Of a stretch of 52,667 nucleotides of DNA, positions 19,021-26,811 are shown piece after piece (position 1 is the first letter of the stretch; every line of letters starts with the position of its first letter). The DNA is taken from NCBI RefSeq assembly GCF_000430725.1, contig NZ_KE387205.1, forward strand, positions 107,472-160,138, in the 5' to 3' direction. The position numbers were made by a program, and so were the translations under genes. The DNA is from Azohydromonas australica DSM 1124. Its GTDB lineage: Bacteria; Pseudomonadota; Gammaproteobacteria; Burkholderiales; Burkholderiaceae_C. The notes beneath the pieces were generated by a model. The model was not told the DNA's origin, made no database searches, and saw nothing but the letters and a program-made list of their open reading frames with translations.

Positions 19021-19075
19021 TCCTGTGCTGAAACACGTCGCTTGGCGGTCAATGCGACACGTGTTCAGCGCAGGA
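19021..19075. promoter_or_regulatory. Long imperfect inverted repeat in the chemoreceptor leader
   Basis: The 21-base arm at 19021-19041 (TCCTGTGCTGAAACACG...) matches the reverse complement of 19054-19075 (TCCTGCGCTGAACACG...), with one mismatch in the first 12 positions and small indels after that. The spacer is 12 bases. The element begins just upstream of the chemoreceptor ribosome site, so it could form a stable leader hairpin or be a regulator site. Confidence 0.5.
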
Positions 19076-19249
19076 TCGATGTTTATTGATTGAATTCTGT
19101 CTCGGCGCCGCCCAACGACAGGCGCACAACTGTCCGACGGCAGTAGAACTTCAGCAGATCAGGAGTGCGACCCGCGCGCAGTCGATGGCATAGGCAAATC
19201 TTCGCGGCGTAGACGCCGCACAGCATCCGCCGCCTGCACCCCCACCTCG

Positions 19250-20203
19250 CTACTTAACTCGGCTTGGCGAGCGAAGCAGCGAATGAGGCAGAACGCCATA
19301 GGCGTCCTTGAACATCCGGCTGAAGTGCGAACCGCTGGCGAAGCCGCATCCCAGCGCGATGTCCAGCACCTTGGTCGCACGGCCCTCGCACAGCGCAGCA
19401 TGGCTGGCCTCGAGCCGTTGCCTCCAAAGCCATCGGATAACGGTCGTGCCTTCGGAAGCAAAGGCCCTGCTCAATGTGCTGGGAGACACGTTGAGCGCGT
19501 ACGCTATGGATTCGACTTCAAGATTCGGGTCATCCAGATGCGCCCGCAGGTAGGCCTTCGCGCGCTGCAGCAGGGCCGCTTGCCGATCCAGCAGGTCTCG
19601 CCGTCCTGCGACTTCGGTCTCAAATGCAGCTGAAACCATCTCCAGCAACGAGGCGCCCACCTTTGCCAAAGGCCCCGTGTTTTCTTGCACGTCCAGTGCA
19701 TTCGCGGAGCGCATCAAGCCCGCGGCAAGCGAACCCAGGCACGAGCCCTCACCCACGGTCACGGCCGTCATCCGCTCCGCGTCCGGCAAGCGGCTCAACA
19801 GCGTGCGTCGGGGAATGCGAACAAGAAGGATGCGGTAGCGCTGCGTGAAGTCATAGACGAAGTTCCTTGCAGCGTCGTACAGAACGAGGTCACCCGGTCG
19901 CTGTACTGCCACGCGGCCGCCTTGCTCCAGTTGGGCTTGCCCGTCCAGCATCAGCGTCAGAAGAAAGTCCTCATTCGGATCCCGCTGGATGTCGTCACGT
20001 CGCCGGTCATAGCGCAGTGCTTCACAACGGATGTCGCTGAGCGCCACGGTGCCGAACAGCTTGCGCTGGAAATCAGCAATGAACGGCAGGCTCGTGTCAC
20101 TTCGATGTGCAGTGGCACGCGCATACAGACGGCAGATCACGTCGTGCCAATACGCGTAGCGGTCGCGCTCACGAAGAGACGAAGTACAGAAGTGTGTGTC
20201 CAT
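19250..20203 (-). CDS. AraC-family transcriptional regulator
   Basis: A 317-residue activator. The N-terminal two thirds form the AraC-binding-like domain of the FeaR/AlkR type (MDTHFCTSSLRERDRYAYWHD, with GDLVLYDAARNFVYDF). The C-terminal 100 residues carry two helix-turn-helix motifs (VESIAYALNVSPSTLSRAFA and DIALGCGFASGSHFSRMFKD). The ATG at 20203 is preferred over a GTG four codons earlier. Regulators of this subtype often respond to amines, aldehydes or aromatic acids. Targets are not evident; the adjacent chemoreceptor and LLM oxidoreductase genes and the upstream oxidation operon are candidates. The protein is unlikely to be general housekeeping. Confidence 0.92.
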   Translation of the reverse strand: MDTHFCTSSLRERDRYAYWHDVICRLYARATAHRSDTSLPFIADFQRKLFGTVALSDIRCEALRYDRRRDDIQRDPNEDFLLTLMLDGQAQLEQGGRVAVQRPGDLVLYDAARNFVYDFTQRYRILLVRIPRRTLLSRLPDAERMTAVTVGEGSCLGSLAAGLMRSANALDVQENTGPLAKVGASLLEMVSAAFETEVAGRRDLLDRQAALLQRAKAYLRAHLDDPNLEVESIAYALNVSPSTLSRAFASEGTTVIRWLWRQRLEASHAALCEGRATKVLDIALGCGFASGSHFSRMFKDAYGVLPHSLLRSPSRVK

Positions 20204-20389
20204 CACCCAAAACACAATGCCAATGCTGTCAAGGGGGGACGTGGATCGATGCCTGCCACGCCGGTTCCGCAGTATCCATCGCTGCAGCCATCGCTATCAA
20301 TGCGACAAACCCTGATTTTTCGTCTTCAGCTTGGTTGACAACGCATCTTGTCCAGTTCTACTCATGTAGACGGGACAAAATCAGCGCTG

Positions 20390-21397
20390 CTATCGGCAAG
20401 GAGGACCACTCAGCTCCGCTGCCTCCGCAAGGATCTCCAGCGAACGCAGACCCGCGGCCTGGTCAAACATGGGGGATACGGCAATCACCTCGTCGGCCCC
20501 TGTTTGGCTCGCCAGCGATCTCAATCCTTCTCTGATAACAGCTTCTGATCCGACCAGCGAGCAAGCCAGCATTCTGTTGACCTGCGCGCGCTCCGCGCTG
20601 CTGCAACTCAGGTCCGTAGTGTCGACGGGGGGTGGCAGCAAGCCTCGCTCGTTTCTAAGTATCTGCAAAAACGCCTGCTGCAGCGAGGTGAATTGCCGTT
20701 GTGCTTCTTGATCGCTGTTGGACGCGACGACGTTGACTCCGACCATCACGTAGGGTCTGTCCAGTTGCGCCGACGGTTGGAATCGATCTCGGTACAACTG
20801 GATCGCATCAAAGAGCATCTCGGGCGCGAAGTGCGAAGCGAACGAATACGGCAGGCCGAGCGCTGCGGCGACTTGCGCTCCGTAGGTGCTCGATCCCAGG
20901 ATCCACAGAGGCACGCGAAGACCAGCACCCGGAATGGCTTGAACGGCCTGTCCGGGCTCTACCGGCTCGAACAACGCTCGCACTTCCTTGACCTCTTCGA
21001 TGAAGGAATCGCCGGCGAACGAATCACGGCGCAGCGCCATTGCAGTCCTTTGATCGGTTCCTGGCGCTCGCCCGAGGCCCAGGTCGATCCTTCCCGGGAA
21101 CAGCGATTCCAGCGTTCCGAACTGCTCGGCGACGACAAGCGATGGATGGTTGGGAAGCATGATGCCGCCCGACCCGACGCGGATGCTCGAGGTCCCGGCC
21201 GCCAAGCGCCCGATGATGATCGAGGTCGCCGAACTCGCGATACCTGCAATATTGTGGTGCTCCGCGATCCAGTAGCGCGTGTAACCCAACCGTTCGGCTC
21301 GCTGAGCGCGCTCCAGCGTGTCGGACAATGCTTGCGCAGGAGTGGATCCCTGCGAAACGCGCACCAAGTCCAGGACAGAAATCTTTGGCATTTTCAT
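20390..21397 (-). CDS. LLM-class flavin-dependent oxidoreductase
   Basis: A luciferase-like monooxygenase fold protein (335 residues) of the MsnO8/YhbW group, which uses reduced FMN or F420-like cofactors; FMN is expected here. Typical segments are YTRYWIAEHHNIAGIASSA, GGIMLPNHPSLVVAEQFGTL and PGRIDLGLGRAPGTD, plus a late DEVIAVSPMFD. The start is the ATG at 21397. It is a single gene on the minus strand between XdhC and AraC, with more than 170 bases on both sides, so it is probably transcribed alone. Members oxidise small cyclic or sulfur-containing molecules; the substrate is unknown. Confidence 0.9.
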   Translation of the reverse strand: MKMPKISVLDLVRVSQGSTPAQALSDTLERAQRAERLGYTRYWIAEHHNIAGIASSATSIIIGRLAAGTSSIRVGSGGIMLPNHPSLVVAEQFGTLESLFPGRIDLGLGRAPGTDQRTAMALRRDSFAGDSFIEEVKEVRALFEPVEPGQAVQAIPGAGLRVPLWILGSSTYGAQVAAALGLPYSFASHFAPEMLFDAIQLYRDRFQPSAQLDRPYVMVGVNVVASNSDQEAQRQFTSLQQAFLQILRNERGLLPPPVDTTDLSCSSAERAQVNRMLACSLVGSEAVIREGLRSLASQTGADEVIAVSPMFDQAAGLRSLEILAEAAELSGPPCR

Positions 21398-21573
21398 GAC
21401 TACACACCCGTTGAAATGTGGTTTGGCATATCTTTAACTTTGTGCCTTACTCCGAATCCAGCGTCCTTCGTGCCAGCCCTGGAAACCAGCAGCACATTCT
21501 TGGAGACCTTGCAGCCGCCTACCAAACGGCGTCAGCCGGTTTGGCTACGGATCAGATCAAGAGGTGCAAGCAG

Positions 21574-22572
21574 TTATTCCAGGGTTGAACAACTTCCTTC
21601 CATTTGCGCGTTACCCCTTCGACGCACCAGCGTCTGCGCCTCACGAGCAACGCGAACCAAGTCTGCTGCCACGGAAACGGCGATTTCAGGTGGCGTACGA
21701 GCGCCAATGTCCATGCCGACCGGGCCGTGCAGCCTGTCGATTTCCTGCGCTGTGAGTTCGAACATCGCAAGGCGCTCTTTGCGCGCCTTCGTGGTCCGTA
21801 CGGACCCCATAGCCCCAACGTAGAAGGCTGCGGACTTCAGGGCTTCCATCAAAGCCAAATCGTCGAGCTTGGGGTCATGGGTCAAGGCAATCACGGCCGT
21901 GTGCGCGTCGAGCATGCGCGCGGACAATGCGTCGTCGGGCATATCGCGCACGACTTCACAGTCGGGATGTGGCCAAGTGTCGGCGTATTCTGACCGGGGA
22001 TCGATAACTGTGACGCGATAGTCCATTGTGCGAGCAATGGGCGCGAGGTATCGCGACACCTCACTGGCTCCGATCAGAAAAAGCCTGCGCACGGGCCCGA
22101 GCAGTTGGTAAAAACACTGTCCCGACGACGCTGTCACGTCTCCCGATACCGCCCTTGCGACACGCGAGGTGCCGAGGTCCATTTTAATTTCCCGCCGCAT
22201 CAGCGTCCCCGCTTCGATGCCGGCAAGTAGCGTCGCCAACTCGCGTCGCGGCACGGGTTCCAGCCAGATTCGCAAATGTCCGCCACATGGCAGACGCAAG
22301 CGCGCCCTCTCCTGAGCATCATGGCCATAAACGAATGCCTGAGCCGTGTGCACATGGACGGCGTCTCGGTGCAGCCAGTCCATCAAGTCGTCCTCGACAC
22401 ATCCACCCGAAACGGATCCCGCCACCCGCCCGTCTTCGCACAGAACTGCCATGGAGCCCAAGGGGCGTGGCGCCGAGCCATAGGTCTCAACCACCGTCGC
22501 AAGCCAGCAACGGTGACCTGCATCGCTCCATTCACAAGCGGTGCGGATTACCAACAAGTCCATGCCATCCAT
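21574..22572 (-). CDS. xdhC: XdhC-family molybdenum-cofactor chaperone
   Basis: A 332-residue XdhC/CoxI protein. The N-terminal domain has GSAPRPLGSMAVLCEDGR and SVSGGCVEDDLMDWL. The C-terminal Rossmann domain begins LFLIGASEVSRYLAPIA and contains VIDPRSEYA and FYVGAMGSVRTTKARKERL. Such proteins bind Mo-molybdopterin and promote its sulfuration and insertion into xanthine-oxidase-family enzymes. The only such enzyme in the window is the Mo subunit at 11.2-13.5 kb, so this is its likely partner although 8 kb away. The ATG at 22572 is preceded by AAAGGAGAC; the open frame extends 17 codons further without support. Confidence 0.93.
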   Translation of the reverse strand: MDGMDLLVIRTACEWSDAGHRCWLATVVETYGSAPRPLGSMAVLCEDGRVAGSVSGGCVEDDLMDWLHRDAVHVHTAQAFVYGHDAQERARLRLPCGGHLRIWLEPVPRRELATLLAGIEAGTLMRREIKMDLGTSRVARAVSGDVTASSGQCFYQLLGPVRRLFLIGASEVSRYLAPIARTMDYRVTVIDPRSEYADTWPHPDCEVVRDMPDDALSARMLDAHTAVIALTHDPKLDDLALMEALKSAAFYVGAMGSVRTTKARKERLAMFELTAQEIDRLHGPVGMDIGARTPPEIAVSVAADLVRVAREAQTLVRRRGNAQMEGSCSTLE

Positions 22573-22701
22573 TAGGTCTCCTTTCTTATGCGTTTTCGAC
22601 CCGTTTCCCGCGTTGACTTGCACATGAAGTTCTTATCCAAGCCACTGCGGGTTGCGCAACATCACGATGCGTTGACGCACCGGATGCACGATATTCGAGC
22701 C

Positions 22702-23349
22702 TCAAGTTGCGTCGGGTTGACACTCCGGTGAAGATTGCTGGAAAGCCGCCAACTGCATGCAGTGGTCATTGATACGGCACAGCGTCGGATAGTCGGCCAT
22801 CGGAATGTTGAACCGGCGCGCGTTGTACACCTGGGGAACCAGGCAGCAGTCAGCCAGCGTCGGATGGTCTCCATGACAGAATTGACCTGTTTCGGGGCTC
22901 TTGGCCAGCATGCGCTCCAGCGCTGCAAAGCCTAGCGTTAGCCAATGTGCATACCAATCCTGTCGAGAGGCGCTGTCCACGCCCAGCGTGCGCTCAAGAT
23001 ACTGCAGCACACGCAGGTTATTGAGCGGGTGAATCTCGCAGGCAATTGTTTGTGCAATGGCACGCACGCGTGCGCGTCCAGCAAAATCACCTGGCAACAA
23101 GCGGTGCTCCGGGTAGCGCTCGTCGAGGTATTCAATGATGGACAGCGACTGCGCCAGAATCTGCGCATCGTCACGCAGCACCGGCACCAGTTCAGTGGGA
23201 TTCAGGGCCGAGAAATCGCTTCCATGCTGTTCACCACCATCATGAAGCAAGTGGACCGGAACCGATTCATAAGAAAGGCCCTTCAGCGCCAAAGCAATGC
23301 GTACCCTGAAAGAGGCAGAACTACGAAAATAAGTGTAGAGCGTCAACAT
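22702..23349 (-). CDS. maiA: Maleylacetoacetate/maleylpyruvate isomerase (zeta-class GST)
   Basis: Glutathione-dependent cis-trans isomerase of 215 residues that turns maleylacetoacetate (or maleylpyruvate) into the fumaryl isomer. The N-terminal thioredoxin-like domain has the zeta-class motif SSASFRVRIAL at residues 10-20, then NPTELVPVL and ILAQSLSIIEYLDERYPE. The C-terminal helical domain has GDHPTLADCCLVPQVYNARRF. The ATG at 23349 has a weak AAAGAAAA site; a longer frame upstream is not supported. It lies downstream of the catabolic cluster that contains fumarylacetoacetase, but a hairpin at 23421-23444 may separate its transcription. Confidence 0.93.
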   Translation of the reverse strand: MLTLYTYFRSSASFRVRIALALKGLSYESVPVHLLHDGGEQHGSDFSALNPTELVPVLRDDAQILAQSLSIIEYLDERYPEHRLLPGDFAGRARVRAIAQTIACEIHPLNNLRVLQYLERTLGVDSASRQDWYAHWLTLGFAALERMLAKSPETGQFCHGDHPTLADCCLVPQVYNARRFNIPMADYPTLCRINDHCMQLAAFQQSSPECQPDAT

Positions 23350-23420
23350 ATTTTCTTTACCGTTGAGCCAAACAGTTGATAGTCGTGCCGAGACAGCAAG
23401 CACGACAAATTCAAGTTAAC

Positions 23421-23444
23421 GATGCCCTTTGAAAACAGGGCATC
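23421..23444 (-). terminator. Stem-loop between EthD and isomerase genes
   Basis: GATGCCCT (23421-23428) and AGGGCATC (23437-23444) pair perfectly with an 8-base loop. In the minus direction it lies about 95 bases after the EthD stop, followed by GTTAACTTGAATTTG, AT-rich but not a T-run. A partial terminator or an RNA-processing site is possible. Confidence 0.4.
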
Positions 23445-23539
23445 TTCGGGTCATCATCAGTCAGACATTCAGAGGGTTCGTGCCGCCGCCCACTACAACG
23501 AAGGTTGTGGCGAAAGAGAGCACGAACAATTGAATGCCT

Positions 23540-24226
23540 TTACACCACGACGTGGGTCTCGACCATGAACGTCGTGATTTCATCGATGAACGCCGTGGCA
23601 TGGTTCATCAACGTCACGCCTTGCGGTGAGGCAAATGCCTGATTCAACTCGTCGGTGCTGGTGAACCACAACTCGACGACCCCGTCGATCGGAAGGTCGT
23701 CATAGCCGCAAGGAGTCCCCTTCACCGCTTCGCGACCAACCACCAGGTTCTGCCTGTAGCCGCGCACGCCGGGCGTGAGCTTCACCAGGCGCGCATGCTC
23801 CACTCGCCATTCCCTCTCGAATGTTGCCTCGTCGACGTCTGCGTGGCGGCGCAGCAGCGACATGCGCTTGATCAAGCGCTCGCCAGTGGGAGGCGCAATG
23901 ACTTCGCGCTGATCCAGCGTGAGAATGCGCAGGCGGCCCAGGAACTTTGCCTCGTCTTGGGCCAGTGACGGTGCCACATCCGATGCAAACGCAGCGCGCA
24001 TGGCGTCCTCGCTTTGGAAAACCAGTTCGGAGAAACCGTCAAGTTGCTCCGGCCCGCGCTTGTAGCTGATGCCACGTTGCAGCGAATCGACGACATGGTG
24101 CTGGTGATAGCGCAGCAAGCCCGGCAGCCGAGCTGCAATTGGGCCATGCGTTTGTGACCAGTGGCGGTGGAAGTCGGCGAGCGACCACTCGGGCTTCTTG
24201 TTGAGCAGACCCATACGAACGATCAT
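23540..24226 (-). CDS. Two-domain EthD-like protein
   Basis: A 228-residue protein made of two EthD/dimeric alpha-beta barrel repeats: about residues 1-105 (MGLLNKKPEWSLADFHRHWSQTHGP) and about 115-225 (MSLLRRHADVDEATFEREWRVEHARL). Each repeat has the F.R.W...H start and an aromatic end. EthD folds occur in small decarboxylases, dehydratases and helper proteins of ring-cleavage and ether-degradation clusters. The ATG at 24226 follows GGAG; a much longer upstream frame overlaps the next gene out of frame and is not used. It probably acts in the cytoplasm on an intermediate of the neighbouring pathway. No catalytic role can be stated. Confidence 0.85.
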   Translation of the reverse strand: MIVRMGLLNKKPEWSLADFHRHWSQTHGPIAARLPGLLRYHQHHVVDSLQRGISYKRGPEQLDGFSELVFQSEDAMRAAFASDVAPSLAQDEAKFLGRLRILTLDQREVIAPPTGERLIKRMSLLRRHADVDEATFEREWRVEHARLVKLTPGVRGYRQNLVVGREAVKGTPCGYDDLPIDGVVELWFTSTDELNQAFASPQGVTLMNHATAFIDEITTFMVETHVVV

Positions 24227-24266
24227 GGCAGTACTCCTGCTGTGGAAGGAAAAGCGGTAAGCGCGG

Positions 24267-24289
24267 CCATGTGCACCCTGTGCACATGG
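24267..24289. promoter_or_regulatory. Perfect 10-bp inverted repeat between EamA and EthD genes
   Basis: CCATGTGCAC (24267-24276) and GTGCACATGG (24280-24289) are exact complements with a 3-base loop, in the 70-base gap between two co-directional genes. A T-rich run follows about 14 bases later on the minus strand. It may be an intra-operon attenuator, an RNA-stability hairpin or a protein site. Confidence 0.45.
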
Positions 24290-24297
24290 GAGGTTCT

Positions 24298-25227
24298 TTA
24301 AGTGCAGACGCCGAGCGAGGAACAGGTATCCTGACCGGCTGCCCGGGCGGCCAGCACGCTTCCTGCCAGGACGGCGGCCAGTCCCAACGCATGCCACCAG
24401 TTCAACGGTTCGCCCAGCAGCAAGGCGCCGAAACCCACGCCGAAGATGGGGACCCACGACAGGTAGTTCGCTGTGCGGCCCACGCCCAGTGCGGCGATGC
24501 CGCGGCCCCACGCCACTGCACCCAATGCGGTGGCCATGACACCGGAGTACAGCATCAGTGTCCATTGCCAGCCGTTCAGTGACAAGATCGATGCCACGGC
24601 GTTGGGCGTTGCGGCAAGCGCATGGAACATCAACAGCACGGCGCCCACGACATGCACAAACCAGGTGATGACCATCGGGCTGGCGCAGCGTGACAGCCGC
24701 TGCACCGTCGCACCACCGGCGGCAAAGGCGCAGACCGCGCACAGCATCAGCAAGTCACCTGAAGAGATCTCGGTCCAGGAGGCACCACGCGCCATCAAAA
24801 CAACAACCGCGACACCGGCCAGCGCGATGGCTATCCCACCCAGTTGCCTGCCGCCGAGCGGCTTGTGAAAAAGCAGGCTTTCCAGAAACGCGGAAATGAA
24901 CGGGGCAAGCGCCATGATCAGCGCCGCGTTGGTCGCAGAAGTGCGCAACATGGCTGCAGCGAACAAGCCCTGGTTGGCATAGACCATGAGCAGCGCGCCT
25001 GCGACGCCGAACACGGCAAGGCGCAACGTCCACCGGGGGGGCGAAGCCGGGTCGAACATCACCAGGGCAGTCAAGGCCAATGCGGCAAGCACCGTTCGCA
25101 CACTGGCCACGAGCATCACGTCAACGTCGTGCGTCAGCAGCTTCACTGCCGTGACGTTCAGCCCCCACATCATGGCCGTCGCGAACAGCGCCAAGTGAGT
25201 GCGGGCATGCAAGCGGGCCGATGTCAT
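24298..25227 (-). CDS. EamA-family (DMT) transporter
   Basis: Inner-membrane exporter of 309 residues with ten hydrophobic segments in two EamA repeats. It starts HLALFATAMMWGLNVTAVKLL; the second repeat includes LMLYSGVMATALGAVAWGRGIAALG and LSWVPIFGVGFGALLLGEPL. The start ATG at 25227 overlaps the stop of the MFS gene (ATGA). Such proteins usually export amino acids, metabolites or toxic intermediates. Two exporter-like genes side by side inside a catabolic operon suggest relief from accumulated intermediates; this is inference. Confidence 0.88.
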   Translation of the reverse strand: MTSARLHARTHLALFATAMMWGLNVTAVKLLTHDVDVMLVASVRTVLAALALTALVMFDPASPPRWTLRLAVFGVAGALLMVYANQGLFAAAMLRTSATNAALIMALAPFISAFLESLLFHKPLGGRQLGGIAIALAGVAVVVLMARGASWTEISSGDLLMLCAVCAFAAGGATVQRLSRCASPMVITWFVHVVGAVLLMFHALAATPNAVASILSLNGWQWTLMLYSGVMATALGAVAWGRGIAALGVGRTANYLSWVPIFGVGFGALLLGEPLNWWHALGLAAVLAGSVLAARAAGQDTCSSLGVCT

Positions 25228-26438
25228 GGCGCTTGTACCGCCTGTGCGATGCGGGATGCGACGCCGCGCCCGACAACGCTGCCCAGGACCACCAGTGCAA
25301 TGGCCGCCACCGAGAAACACCAGCGGGTCCAGTCCTGGTCCACCGCCATCGCAGTCACGACCACCCCGATGGACTGGCCGAAGAACAAGGCACAGGAGAA
25401 CAGCGACACAGCGGCACCGCGACGCGCCGGCGCCATCTGGGTCGCCTGCGTCTGCAGCGTCGAGTGCAGCATGTAGAAAGCCATGCCTGCCAGCAGGCAA
25501 GCAGGCAAGGCCAGAAGCCAGTGGCGGGCCCACGACAAAGTCAGCAATGCGATGCCAAGGAGCGTGCCCCCGGCGGTTGCGAGGCCGCGCTCGCCCATCC
25601 ACCGAAGCAAGCGCTTCGCGCAGCGGCTGTAGACCAAGCCCCCTACCCCGTACAGTGCCAGCACCGCGCCCGCGGACGACGTGCTCAAGGCGAAATGCTG
25701 GGACAGATGGCTGGGGATGAATGCCAGTGAACCGAACACCAGCGCGCCCTCCAGGGCTGTCACTCCAAGAACCCAGCGCACCCGTGCATTGCGCAGCAGC
25801 GTCAACGGATTCGTGAGCCCTGGCGCTTGCGTGGGCCTGCCGGGCGCAAGCTCTGACGGCCCATGGACGTCATCACGGTGTCCGGTGAGTTCGGTGCGCA
25901 GCCACCAGGCTGCCGCGGCGAATACCACGGTCAAGGCCCAGAAGGCCTGCCGCCAGCCCAGCGTCTCCGTGATCCAGGCCCCAAGCCACTGGCCGGCGAT
26001 CATGCCGCTGACGGTGGCGCCAAGCAGCTTGGCCAAGGTTTCCTGGCGCTGCTCGTAGGGCACGTTGTCGCCCACCCATGCCATCGTCAGCGGGATGACA
26101 CCGGCTGCAGCTCCTCCCATAAGGGCACGACCGATCACCAGCGCGTCCAGCGTTGGCGCCATGGCCACCACGATGGAACTTGCCGCACAAGCGGCGGACG
26201 CAAAAGCCACCACCCGCAGCTTGCCAATGCGGTCGCCAAGCGGGCCGTAGAAGACCTGCAGCAAGCCATAGCTGATCGCGAATACCGAAATCACATGCGA
26301 GGCATCGCCCACACTGCGGCCGAACTCACCAGCGAGCGTCAGCAGCATTGCATCGCACGCCCGCATGGCGGCCATGGCGCCGAAGGCAGCTATGCCGGCA
26401 CAGCGAAGGCGGCGGGAAACGGCCGTGGTGTCGCTCAT
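25224..26438 (-). CDS. MFS transporter, drug/metabolite type
   Basis: A 404-residue permease with about 12 membrane segments. The motif-A region reads YGPLGDRIGKLRVVAFA, and QWLGAWITETLGWRQAFWAL in the fifth helix is typical of proton-driven efflux or uptake carriers. The ATG at 26438 is chosen; a GTG three codons upstream is possible. The gene begins 13 bases after the CoA-transferase remnant and is translationally coupled to the EamA gene. It is probably part of the long catabolic transcript. The substrate is unknown. Confidence 0.88.
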   Translation of the reverse strand: MSDTTAVSRRLRCAGIAAFGAMAAMRACDAMLLTLAGEFGRSVGDASHVISVFAISYGLLQVFYGPLGDRIGKLRVVAFASAACAASSIVVAMAPTLDALVIGRALMGGAAAGVIPLTMAWVGDNVPYEQRQETLAKLLGATVSGMIAGQWLGAWITETLGWRQAFWALTVVFAAAAWWLRTELTGHRDDVHGPSELAPGRPTQAPGLTNPLTLLRNARVRWVLGVTALEGALVFGSLAFIPSHLSQHFALSTSSAGAVLALYGVGGLVYSRCAKRLLRWMGERGLATAGGTLLGIALLTLSWARHWLLALPACLLAGMAFYMLHSTLQTQATQMAPARRGAAVSLFSCALFFGQSIGVVVTAMAVDQDWTRWCFSVAAIALVVLGSVVGRGVASRIAQAVQAP

Positions 26439-26451
26439 TGGAGTCACTGCC

Positions 26452-26811
26452 TCAGGGCTGACGCAGTGCCGCGTCCAGCGTCAGATCGACATCCGTGGCG
26501 TCCATCACCTGCTGCACAGTCGCGCCAGGTGCCGCTTCCCTCAGGATCAGCCCGTCCGGCGTAGGCTGAATGAAGGGCAGCTCCGTTACCAGCAGGTCCA
26601 CGCGGCGCACGGACGTGACGGGACGAGTGCAGCGCTTGACGCGCGCGGACCCCGTCGGTGACCGGTATAGCGCGAGCCCGCCACGATCCTGGCGGACGAG
26701 TTCATCGATGATCCGGTGCGGATTGCTGACGCCCATGAAGCCGCCACCTCTGACGGTGGTTCCTTGCGGCACCATCGCGGCGGCTTCGCTCACGCGCACG
26801 GGCTGTTTCAT
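26452..26811 (-). pseudogene. 3-oxoacid CoA-transferase A/B deletion chimera (remnant)
   Basis: A 119-codon open frame that joins the start of one CoA-transferase subunit to the end of the other. Residues 1 to about 49 match the N-terminus of subunit A (AAAMVPQGTTVRGGGFMGVS, then HRIIDELVRQ). Residues from about 54 match the C-terminus of subunit B (RVKRCTRPVTSVRRVDLLVT, TPDGLILREAAPGATVQQVM). Everything between is gone: most of A and the N-terminal part of B with the catalytic Glu. The reading frame, start and stop survive; its ATG overlaps the fumarylacetoacetase stop. The simplest history is one in-frame deletion in an ancestral scoAB-like pair that activated acetoacetate or an oxoadipate-like acid. 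It cannot be catalytic alone. Confidence 0.8.

Noticed and set aside
20204..20232. TTGACA on the minus strand before the AraC gene
   Set aside because: No -10-like hexamer lies at 16-18 bases, so it is not reported as a promoter.
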